A DNA stretch of 64,000 nucleotides from Xestospongia muta. Its lineage: Eukaryota; Porifera; Demospongiae; Haplosclerida; Petrosiidae. Position numbers and translations under genes: made by a program. The stretch is from positions 3,642,501 to 3,706,500 of the forward strand of contig OY848926.1 of assembly GCA_963693285.1 (NCBI GenBank). The letters are read 5' to 3'. The stretch's first letter is position 1. Each line of letters starts with the position of its first letter. Under the pieces are notes generated by a model. That model was not told where the DNA came from. It was given only the letters and a program-made list of their open reading frames with translations, and did not search any database. Shown in pieces: positions 43,150 to 53,297 of the stretch.

Positions 43150-43440
43150 AATTAATATTGATATTGAAAAGGGTGGTTTGGACAAGACAACTGGAGGTGT
43201 GGATATGAAGAATAAAAAGATTGCTGCAGTCTTTACAGTACACCATTGCTGTGTATGCTGTGTTGATAACTTTTCATACTCCATCATACTTCAACTGAAT
43301 TTATTCATTTGTCTCATACTAGTACTGACAACAATAATCTCTACATCAATTTACCACTAGAAGACCAGAAACTACTATGTGATTATCCTATGAGCTGCAG
43401 GAAACAACCACTCTATCATTCTCTACAAGAAACACAGACA
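43150..43440 (+). pseudogene. 5' fragment of the tubulin-ligase-like gene
   Basis: Closely matches 37150-37415, including the sequence upstream of the start. The ATG is ATA, a 14-nt deletion in the hydrophobic segment shifts the frame, and similarity stops at about 43437. It is the tail of the duplicated actin plus ligase block. Confidence 0.9.
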
Positions 43441-43484
43441 CATAGCAAACCACACCACAGGACATTGGGACTATCTGACCACCT

Positions 43485-43655
43485 ATAGGCATTCCAGAAG
43501 AGAACATAAAACTAGTCTTCAGAGGAGGTGAGATTTGAATACAATACATGTACTATTAGACTTTGCCATTAATATTTATTCTATATAGGATGTCAGTTCA
43601 ATCTGTTGATGAATGATGACCTGTCACTTAGAGAAGCTGATGTGCAGCTAGTGTT
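43485..43655 (+). pseudogene. Ubiquitin-like unit, copy 2 fragment
   Basis: Contains only the equivalents of exons 3 and 4 (GIPEENIKLVFRGG, then CQFNLLMNDDLSLREADVQ), with similarity breaking off after about 43650. The upstream exons are missing. Confidence 0.85.
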
Positions 43656-43689
43656 AAACGATCACTCTGTCAACAAAGGTAAATGAGAT

Positions 43690-43915
43690 TGCAATTAGAG
43701 TTGACATAGACCTGGAATGTGTAAGGATGAATTTGCTGAAGACAATGCTCCCAAGTTGTTCTTTCTTTAATCAATAATCACTACATTTGTGTAGAGATGG
43801 TTGGTGTGGGACAGAAGCATTACTATATAGGAGGGAGATGTTGTTCAAGTTTTACTCGTTTGAAATAGATCATCAAACAGTGTTTTTATGAACTGGAATA
43901 GTATGAAGAAGGTAA
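43690..43915 (+). pseudogene. Decayed actin first-exon fragment a
   Basis: Recognisable as actin exon 1 only in pieces: a gatgaatttgctgaagacaatgctcc stretch matching the GFAGDDAP region, a GMGQK-like stretch, and a worn NWDDMEK end before gtaatt. Frameshifts and stops are present. Confidence 0.75.
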
Positions 43916-44405
43916 TTGATGTATGGCTAATAATTGTAATGCAAACAGTTAAAAGGTAAAGACAATGTTACAATGTTTTTGCTTGTAAATTTGTAATATT
44001 GTTAAAGAATTCTATTCATCATCTATAAGACCAAGTTAATGTCTTCATTGAATTATTAAAATAATACTTCTCCCTAGGCCTTCATTTCAAAGTACATAGC
44101 TCTTCATGGGAACAAAATTATTTGGTCTTCTACACTGATACTACATATAATAAAATTTGGAAATGTATGTATGAAATTTGGGTCTTTAAAAGCAATTCTT
44201 GTAACCCCTAAATAGAAATAATATATAGAGATGTTTCAAAATTTTTCTGCTTATATTCATATCTATCAATGAATGCGATTCTTTTGTTTGTGTATTTCTT
44301 TTTTTGCCTACTTCAGTTAATTTTTACTTAATTTTGTTTTTTGTGCTTCTATTCTTTCCATGTGTTCTTTTTCCAAAATATTGATTCTAATCTCCTTGAT
44401 TGACA

Positions 44406-45118
44406 ATGGCTAACTCTGAACGTCAACAATTTACTCTTCAGGAAAATGATTGAGGTAAGAATGGGTACTGTATCCAATGTAAGGATAGCAACTACAAAAT
44501 TTTCTTTATCATAATGATTTTATGTGCAGACTTTATTTGTTCAATTTAGAAGAGTTCATTACATTTAGAGCAATCCAGAAAAAAAATGACTATGAGTATT
44601 CTATCACGTTTCCAATAGATGGAAAAATTGCTCAACTCAAGGAACACATCCATACATTAACAGGTATTATTATATTTATATTACCTTGTTACATACTGGT
44701 TACATGCTGGTGTTGTTGTTTTGTAAACACACACACATACACACTACACATTGAGACTGTCTAACTATCAATAGGCATTCCAGAACAGAACATGAAACTA
44801 GTCTGCAGAGGAGGTGAGATTTGAATACAATATATGTACTATAAGACTTTGCCATATATATTTGTTCTATATAGGATATCAGTTTAATCTGTTGATGAAT
44901 GATGACCTGTCACTTAGAGAAGCTGATGTGCAACCTGGTGTTATAGTGATGATAATTGAAGAGACAGGTAAATTATTAAGGTTTTACATATCAATATATT
45001 ATAATTTATAATGTATGAACTACATTAAATTTTATTAATCAGTTATAAAATATACTACTTCATTTCTATTGATATAGGTAATATTATTGATCTTAAAGAA
45101 GACTTGTTATTATCATAA
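44406..45118 (+). pseudogene. Ubiquitin-like unit, copy 3 (nonsense mutation)
   Basis: All five exons and the introns are conserved at high identity with copy 1, but codon 16 is TGA (44451-44453) where copy 1 has AGA, so the ATG at 44406 gives only 15 residues. The later exons remain open (IPEQNMKLVCRGG; NLLMNDDLSLREADVQPG; VIVMIIEE). The last exon would read GNIIDLKEDLLLS and stop at 45118. Translation from an unseen alternative first exon cannot be excluded. Confidence 0.75.
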
Positions 45119-45558
45119 TGCCATCTTTATTTCACTCAATACTAGTAACAGCCCAAGAGAGATTGCTAAAGTCCAAGGAACAAAAGAGGATTACAATAAA
45201 CAGTATAAGTGATAATGTACCGAGATATTGTAGAGAACCTATTGTTCCAAAATTTATTTCTGTCAACAGAGGTAATGACATTGCAGTCATAGTTGACAAT
45301 ACACCTGGAATATTTAAGTATCAATTTTCCAAGGATGATGTTCCACAAGTTGTTTTCTCTTTAATCGTAAATCGCTATATTTGGGTAGAGATGATTGGTA
45401 TAGGACACAAGTATTCCTATATAGGAGAAGAGGTTCAAGTTTTACTCATTCTGACATACATCATCGAACACAGTATAGTTACTAACTGGGATGGTATGGA
45501 GAAGGTAATTGATGGATGGCTGATTGCCATGTTAGTGTCGTGTATATTTAGCATCTAA
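45118..45558 (+). pseudogene. Divergent actin-like first exon, fragment b (frame still open)
   Basis: A 146-codon open frame starts with the same linker as actin 2 ([13 protein letters not shown]) and continues into a highly diverged actin exon 1: IVDNTPGIFKYQFSKDDVPQ stands for [20 protein letters not shown], and IVTNWDGMEKV is well kept just before the donor at 45504. Two in-frame insertions separate it from actin 2. The rest of actin is missing. It is decayed as an actin, yet has no stop. Confidence 0.6.
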
Positions 45559-45561
45559 TTA

Positions 45562-45850
45562 AAATGATAAGGGAATATCTTTCTGTTAGAGCTGAAGTAG
45601 TAGAAGACATTATACTCCAACTACCTGTAGAATACAGTGAGCCAAATATAATACTTAATTCTCCAACTATACTTGTTTTTGTATCTCTGATAGGGACAAT
45701 TGACCAGCTAGATATAGCTTTTCGAATTCTCCTAAATTGGCAGATTTATTTACAAAATAACTTCTGATGTCCTTGTCAAGTTTTACAGTACCCTCTATGA
45801 ACAGAATTAAATCTCATTCAAGAATTTATAAACAAGACTAATAAATAGTT
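45562..45850 (+). pseudogene. ANKRD54 3' fragment
   Basis: Matches the last exons of ANKRD54: IREYLSVRAEVVEDI stands for VREYLSVRAEVGEED, and the stretch from about 45770 matches the LLQSFTELSINRLESH coding sequence and the 3' flank, with deletions and frameshifts. It marks the right end of the duplicated zone. Confidence 0.8.
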
Positions 45851-45940
45851 GTATTCATTTCATGTAACTCTAGTGTTATTAGAGTTAAAATTTATGTTAA
45901 TAGTTTTTATACAAAGAGTTAAAAATAGACAAGTTTTGGT

Positions 45941-48900
45941 TTATTGTAACACTGTCCCTTCCATCATTAAAGAATAATACTCATCATCTAATAGTACATT
46001 GTCCATGTTAACAGGTCTCCTTTTTTTACTATTTATCTCCTCATGAGATTGTTGAAAAGACAACTCTTCTTTTTGAACTGGTTCCTTTGAAACTTTATGC
46101 TCTTCATGTACTGGTGTATTGTTTTGGCTAGTCAAGTTCATTTTTTCATGTTGTTCTCTGTCCTTTAATGACCTTAGCTGAACATTAAATGTTTCCAGAG
46201 GATTTGGTTGTTGTCTTTCCGTGTCTTCATTAATTTCTTCGAGTTTTAAAGTTTCTTCTCTAATTTTTTGAGTGCGAGAGGCAGCTATGCTTGCTGCTTC
46301 AGAGGCTAAGTTCTTCATTATCTCTTCTGGATTTTGTTTCTTTAAAAGGTTCTCAACTGGAGCCATCTTTTTACTTTTCTTGCTATGATTTTCTTTATAG
46401 GCTGTCTGCACAAGGAAATAAAACATTGATTGCAGATTTATTTATATGAGCACTGACCTTCCATGCAGTAATAAATGTACGAAAGTATCTAAAAAAGACT
46501 GCAGGTTCTTCTTTTGGCGATTCATTGAACATGAGACATGCTTCTGTGTAAGCATCTTTCATTTTCTGATAACTCTCTGAGAGTTCTTCAACCTTCTGTG
46601 CAACTTGTTTTAGGAAATTGTACACTGGAGTTAAGGATCATAAATGGATGAATGGGATGAATGAATGGATAGATGGATGGATATACATATGCATGTATAG
46701 ATAGATATGAATAAAATAAAATTATTGGGGTCTAAGGTTTGTTCTTCCTGCAATATTTCCAGACCCTTCTTTAAGTTTTCAACATCAGCATCAACCATCT
46801 CCAAAGATACTATATTGCAAGTTCACAACATACTGTTGTATGCTTATAATTATATTACCTTCACATGCATCATCCACTTTGAGATCATCATAAAAGCACA
46901 GGACAGTAGGATACACCTTTTCTACTACATTAACAATGTAATGCAAGAGGTTTTGTTTCTTGTCAGTTGAACGAGTATCCATTATCTGAGGTAAGAACTA
47001 ACAGCACCATTCTACACTCTGTACTTACTCTTTGCAGTGATACCAACTTAAAACCAGTCACTGTGCCTCGTTTACTGCTATTCATATAGTTACCAAAAGC
47101 AAGAACAACCTAATAAAGACTTTATATAAAACCTAACATTGAAATGTAACTAATTCACCTCAAAAATTTTCTTTAGTCTGGAGCTTCTAAATATTGACAG
47201 TGAAGCATTCAACACTGCATCAACTTTCTACATACAATAACATATTGTATAATAGTGATAAGCATAATATAATCTTACAGGTTGTGTTTGAATAAGAAGT
47301 TCATCAAATGTTCCAATGAAGGTCATGACAGACAACCTCTCTTTAAGTCGTGGTATTTTAGCAAGCTTTATATTAATCAACATGTCATTCTACAGTCACA
47401 ACTCCATACCTGATAAAGGTACTGTTCAGCTTCGCCATAATCTTTGTATTGATCAGCACATTTAGCCAACTCTGCTATCTATATTAATTTTAGTAGATTA
47501 TATAAGGTGCACAGATATGTGGTCTGTCTCTTACTTCCTTCTCTTGAGGTACAATCTGTAGCAACAATTCACAATTTTCTGGAACAAGTCCATCTAAATC
47601 TGAATTGTTAATAAACTGTGTTATTTTAGATACTTCCATTTTAACACGACGTTTGGCAAAGACTAAAACCGAGGAAAATACATTGGTTCTAAAGTGAGTT
47701 TCCTTACCAACTCCTCTTGCTCGTTTTTCATCTAAAATTTGAAGTTGTTTTTCTACTTGTTGTTTATCTTTTCCATCTTTAGCTGTTGTGAAACGAGGAA
47801 CTTGAAATAGAGTTTCAAACTCTGAGAAATCCATTTCTTCAATCACTTCCTCGTCATTCATATTCTATAGGAATAAGCATCAAATTGAATACACATGACG
47901 CTACAAATGTCCTGTACTGACCTCAAAAATAGTATGCTCGGCATCACGTATTGGTACCCAATTCAAAGTTGGTAAAGAAAGGTTTGTAATGTATGGTTTC
48001 CTCAGTGGTGTGCCCATTCCAGGAAGAGGTGGTGCATTAGGTATGCCACCTATGGAAACAATTATTGTGTAGAACTCTCATGTTATTGCTGACCAGGTAA
48101 AGGAGGAGGATCAGGTATATCACCCGGTAATGGAGGAGGCGGTGGAGCCTCAGGAATACCAGATCTATCTTCTGTCTCATTGTTGCTCTGGCTGTCTTCA
48201 TTTCTATTTATGCAATGATGAGTGAAGTAATAAATTTGTCTGTTACTTTGTTGTTTGTGTTAATAAGTCTTCAGTTATGTTTGTCATCGACATTGTAGTT
48301 TGTGTTGATGCTGTAACTGTCTTATGCTTTTCCAATTCTTCCATTTTCTCTTCAAAATCAAGTGTTGGATCAATTTCTATTCCTTCTAACTCTTTTTCAC
48401 CCTAACAGACAATGATACTTACAATATATGTGTGTGTGCATTATTAATATCTTATATTACCACAACTTTTGTGATTTTGTTTCTTAGTTCATTTGTGTGC
48501 TCTCGATAACGCTGATTAATATCTTGCAGCTGAACCACTTGTCTTTTCATATCATCCTTCTCTTCTTGTAGTTTCTAATAAGATACAACATGCAATATTA
48601 GCTGTGTCTTGAACATCCTTACTATAATATCACCAAGACTAGCTGTCAATGTAGCAATTTCATCAACTTGAAGTTTACACTTTTCTTTTAGCTGTTAAAT
48701 CTGAGTATATTTTGTTGATGGTATTTTAATGAAATACCTTATCAGAATATTCAACATAGTTGTCACGTTCAATTTTTGCTTCACGAAGATTATTTAGTGT
48801 CATATCCAACTAAAACATTAACTCATGTTGCCATTATAGTTATAGAATATATTACCTCTTGTTTTAGTCCTCTTGCTCTTCCTCGTGCAATCATGAGGTC

Positions 48901-50762
48901 ATCAACAAGCTGTTGAACATTTGTGTAATTTTTCTTCCATTCTCTTAGTTCATGAGCTATTCTTTCGTCAGGCTCATTGTAAAGGGACTGTCAAAGAAAA
49001 TAAAAAAAATTACTTATACTCTCAAACCTCTTCTATTTCTTGAATGTTTAATCCAGCATCTAGAAATTCTTGTGTATGAAAAATACGAGCATTAGGACCA
49101 TCAGCAGTTTGTACTACTGTGTTGATAAAGCGTAATACCTCAGCCTATGATGAGCAGTATGATCTGTTGACCCAAACATCATTCTATTCTCTCAAACCTG
49201 AAAACTGGAATCTGTAGGTTGATGATAGAGGGAATTAACCAGGGTCTGAAACTTCTTTTCTTCTCCTTTGACACGTCGATAGTGGTCAAAAGCTTGTGAA
49301 ATTTTTTTAGGACCACTTGGAGCCAGAAGAAGGGAGATGAGCAACTAAAACAAAAGGATCTTTAACCTTCAGTTTTAATATATTTACTTTGAGGACAAGT
49401 GTTTTAGTCTTGTAGTGGGGAAATGTAAAACAGTGTGTGATAGTATATACACTGGGTACATAATTGAGAATAGTATTGAATCCGTGCTACAAAATGAATG
49501 AAATTATTGTGTTCATAATCCTTTTATTATTTAACATACTCTGTCATTCATCAAAGCTCTCACACATGTTAGTGCATTGTGAACCAAAGCCTGTTTAAAA
49601 GTAACAATGACTGTGAAATAAAGATGTTTGTAATACTAACTGGGCTTCTTTGCAATACTGCATATTTTTGAGGCATAGTGGCATTCAGTAGACCTGGATA
49701 TTGTATGAGATCACGTAATAAGTCTATTAGAGCAATATGTCCGTGATTGGGAGAAGACACAAACTCTGATACCCAACTGAATAGAAACAAGGAATGCAAT
49801 AATTATGATTTTAGTGATTATTTGCTGTTACCTCTCCTGGGTTGTTCTCAACTCTACCTCAAGTTCCTTTAAGACTTTATTCAATGGATGTAATTTCTCT
49901 AACAATTTTTTCTTTATTTTCTTTTGTTTTAAAGTTGGTTGTGCATGACGAACTAACTGCTCAATATAATACATGCAACTTAAACCAGAGCTTAGCTCAT
50001 GCTATCAATGAAATATGAGTTACTATATATAATACACTGTGCATGGTTGCAATTATAAACCTGTGCCAATATAAGGCTCCATTTCTGTTCTGGACTCATC
50101 ATATTCATCTCTGCAACCTTCTCTGGTAATAGGTTCAATCGAGTCTACAAGAAATAGAATTCCTTTAGTGCTTATTGTTGATAAATTTATAGTGCTCACT
50201 AGCAATTTATTAAAAAGTAGGTTAACAACTTCTTGACTTGGCATAGGTTTTTTTGATGGTAGAACTATAGAGGTTTAATGCACTATATTTCTGATATTTA
50301 GAGACTGGACTTACTTCTAGTTGAATGAGGTCCACTTATAAAAGGCCTTTTTATAATTACTTCTGGACTCTCTAATGGAGGTCCACTTAATTGAGGGCTA
50401 GTTCCTCCTAATGTTGGAGTCTTGGCCAGAGATTTTGAAGATCGGTCAGAAGTTGTTTGCAGCAATAGTGATGTTTCTACAGGTGATCCTTCATCATCTT
50501 TCAATGATACATGATTTATGGAAGGAGGATGTAAAAAAGTGCTCAATTTTAGTGGTGGGGTCCCTGGTGGAGTTTCCGATAGATAAGTTACTTTTGAAGC
50601 ATTCAATTCCTGTTGTAGTTCAGTCTCTGTTGAAGGAGCATCTAACAGTGGTTTTTCAGCTACTCGTCGATTCCTTCTTCGAGATTGATTTGTTATTAAT
50701 GCTACAATGGATACAAAAAGATAATACATGACAAAAACTTTAGCAAAAGAACAGTTACCCAT
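45941..50762 (-). CDS. FMNL-type formin
   Basis: Actin nucleator/elongator of the formin-like (FRL/FMNL) group, about 20 exons. After a Ser/Pro-rich start comes the GTPase-binding segment [13 protein letters not shown]...LLPEKV (about 50230-50100), then FH3: [18 protein letters not shown] closely matches FMNL. Coiled coils follow at 48.9-48.4 kb, then a very short FH1 with one PPPPPLPG and a few Pro runs (about 48.1 kb). FH2 begins [15 protein letters not shown] and includes [21 protein letters not shown] and [13 protein letters not shown]; a basic DAD-like tail ends EGTVLQ. The FH1 is unusually small. The N-terminus is ambiguous: a 57-nt stop-free intron follows ATGG. It is head to head with RPL38. 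Confidence 0.88.
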
Positions 50763-51017
50763 TCGTCTTAGTAAGGGTGGAGCTCATTAGTGTGTATATA
50801 GTTCGAAGGAGCCACACCCAACTTTATTACGCACTAACTCACCACACCCTCTTTCTTCTCAAACTTAACCTCGTGTACCGAGTTGTAGGTTAGTAAGATC
50901 TTTTCTAATCATATTTATCTATAACTTAAATCATCTTTTATTAAAATTCCAGTATTTTCAAAACCTTATTTTACCTTTGTTCATTTCTTCTAGTTTTCCT
51001 TCAAGTTATAGAACATA
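50763..51017. promoter_or_regulatory. Bidirectional promoter, formin / RPL38
   Basis: 255 bp between opposing start codons. A pyrimidine-rich stretch (cttctagttttccttcaagttatag) precedes the RPL38 ATG; no TATA box is evident. Confidence 0.5.
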
Positions 51018-51972
51018 ATGGTAAGTATTTGTTTTTAGGGTTCTAGTAACTTCGAATGTTGTTCATAGCCTAAGCAAATTGCAGAGATCAAAGACTTTTT
51101 ACTCACTTGTAGAAGAAAAGATGCTAAATGTAAGTATTGGTATTAAACTGTATGTAATGAAGGGATGGGCTTCTATTAGAATGTTGGCTAAGTACAATGA
51201 CTGTTTGTATAGTTAGTGCATTGTACAGTTGAGACCTGTGAGGCCTTTAGTAACAATGATTACATTAAATGTTACATATTATGTTAGTTCAGGTAAGAAA
51301 GTTGCAGTGTAAATACATTACAAATGAGTTTTGTGTTAAATTCATTAGTCAAGTACACTGGACATCAAACCAGCTATAATAAACCTTATTCCATAAATTA
51401 TCTTACTACAAGAGAATGTCTTGTCAACCAACCCTTTGCTTGGATCTGATACACTGTCTAGCATCAACTTGTGCAGACCATTGCAACAATTAGTAAATTA
51501 GTCACGCAAATTTGTGTTTCATATACAAATACGTTTATCACAACACAATACTATGCCATTTTTGTCATTATTTACCTTTTTTAATCTGCATTCACATTCT
51601 TCTTAGATAAGTTGAGTTTATGGTAGGTGGATTCTGGTTGTTTAATTGCATAGCAAGTAAATGTACATTATTAGCTGCCCTCATATAACATGTTGTGTGT
51701 TAGGCTGATTGTCATACTAATAGATAATGTATTGTTATGTTGGTATTTACTGTAGCTGTAAAAATAATGAAGTCAAGGGATAAAGTCAAATTCAAAGTCC
51801 GTTGTTCCAGATATCTGTACACATTAGTAGTGACAGACAAAGAGAAGGCAGATAAACTGAGACAGTCACTGCCACCTGGTAAGTAGACCACAGTGTGTTA
51901 TACTTAATGTATGATGCTGTTTTCTTTTCAGATCTTGCTGTAAAGGATCTTGGCAAGAAGGCCAAAAAATGA
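51018..51972 (+). CDS. RPL38: 60S ribosomal protein L38 (eL38)
   Basis: Four exons: 51018-51020 (the ATG alone), about 51070-51127, 51756 to about 51880, and a last exon ending at 51972. The protein is [60 protein letters not shown], then [14 protein letters not shown]; about 70 residues, normal for eL38, a small large-subunit protein. Exon 1 contributes only the initiator Met, which places an intron directly after the start codon. The 600-bp second intron shows no clear snoRNA boxes. It is divergent from the formin and 81 bp ahead of GPANK1. Confidence 0.96.
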
Positions 51973-52053
51973 GACAATTTTTGACATTGTTCTTGAAAAT
52001 AATTATGAAACTCCACCCTATTAGTTGATAAAGGGTTAAAATTCCTTGTTATT

Positions 52054-53184
52054 ATGGAGATGTCTTCTAGTTGGCATTACTATACAACTAAGCTTCTCAA
52101 TCGTACTCTACCTTTTGATACGAACACAGCCATCTTATTCGTTAAAGAACAAGGCCAAGAATCTAGAGTGCCGATTCAAGACTCGACTGAGGACAACAGT
52201 AGTGATGTGTTCAAAGACGGTGATGGCGAGGAAATTAGAGCATTTTATGAGCAAGTACTAAAAACTGTTGGTGGTCAAGAGAAAGTTGACAGTAGTACGT
52301 CTAGTAAAGAAGAAAAGGGAACTACAAAGAATAAAAATGACAGTAGACAAGAGAATCAAGATGTTTCCATGGCAACACAGAAAAGAAATCCAAAAAGCAA
52401 AGTAAAAAAATCAACTTCAATTTTAGACTTATTTCATTTTGTTCAGGAGGGTAATCTAGACAGCTTATATGATGCTCTTTCTACATGTGATCATGACATT
52501 AACATCAAAGACAATTACAATTGGACAATGCTCATGTGTGCATCATGTGCTGGTCACATGGACATTGTCTACTTTCTATTAGAAAATGGTGCCCAGTGGA
52601 TTGATATAGTAGATAGACGTGGTTTAGATGCACCATCAATTGCTGAAATGGCTGGACATCACAAGATTGCTTACGTCATAAGAACGTTTAACTCTACAGA
52701 CAATGACGAAGCACCTTCTACCAGTGACTGTGAAACATCTAAGTCATTTCACTGTGATACATGTGGACTAGAAGTGACCAGTAGTGTCCAGACTCCACAC
52801 ACTGTCTCAATATTACATCAATTTAGCTGTCAACACAAATCTGATTTATCAGCTTATAGCTTACCAAAAAGTAATAGAGGCTTTCAAATGATGTTACGTA
52901 GTGGATGGAATCCTGATACTGGTTTAGGTAGTAAGGGACAAGGATGTCAGTATCCTGTTAAGACGATCTTAAAACAAGATCGTTATGGATTGGGATCAAA
53001 GTCGACTAGACGGCCTCGAGTGACTCATTTTTCTGCCGGGGATGTCAGTGCTGTGAAGAACAGACGTTGGAGAAGAGATGATCAAACTGATAAGAAAAAG
53101 ATAACTAAAAAAGAGAAAAAGAAGTTATTACTAAAAGAAAGAAAATGGGAAATAGAAATGAGACAGTATATGAACAGTGATTAG
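52054..53184 (+). CDS. GPANK1: G-patch and ankyrin repeat protein 1 homologue
   Basis: A single exon of 376 residues. About 130-215 are ankyrin repeats (NYNWTMLMCASCAGHMDIVY, FLLENGAQ, DRRGLDAPSIAEMAGHHKI). About 232-262 hold a Cys/His cluster (CDTCGLEV and HQFSCQH) that may bind zinc. About 276-312 are the G-patch (GFQMMLRSGWNPDTGLGSKG, then ILKQDRYGLG). A Lys-rich helix closes the protein. This order matches animal GPANK1; G-patch proteins usually activate DEAH helicases in RNA processing. Met3 (MSSSW) is an alternative start. There are no introns although neighbours have them. Confidence 0.88.
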   Translation: MEMSSSWHYYTTKLLNRTLPFDTNTAILFVKEQGQESRVPIQDSTEDNSSDVFKDGDGEEIRAFYEQVLKTVGGQEKVDSSTSSKEEKGTTKNKNDSRQENQDVSMATQKRNPKSKVKKSTSILDLFHFVQEGNLDSLYDALSTCDHDINIKDNYNWTMLMCASCAGHMDIVYFLLENGAQWIDIVDRRGLDAPSIAEMAGHHKIAYVIRTFNSTDNDEAPSTSDCETSKSFHCDTCGLEVTSSVQTPHTVSILHQFSCQHKSDLSAYSLPKSNRGFQMMLRSGWNPDTGLGSKGQGCQYPVKTILKQDRYGLGSKSTRRPRVTHFSAGDVSAVKNRRWRRDDQTDKKKITKKEKKKLLLKERKWEIEMRQYMNSD

Positions 53185-53297
53185 AGGGTGTAGTTTATTT
53201 TTAACATCATAATCTATGACGTAATTATTGCTAGCTAGTGTCATTATCAATAGTAGTAAACTGTCTTTTTATTCCATTTTTGATAACATAAGAGTTA

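Noticed and set aside
51129..51750. snoRNA in the RPL38 second intron
   Set aside because: Ribosomal protein introns often host snoRNAs, but no paired C/D or H/ACA boxes with a closing stem were seen.
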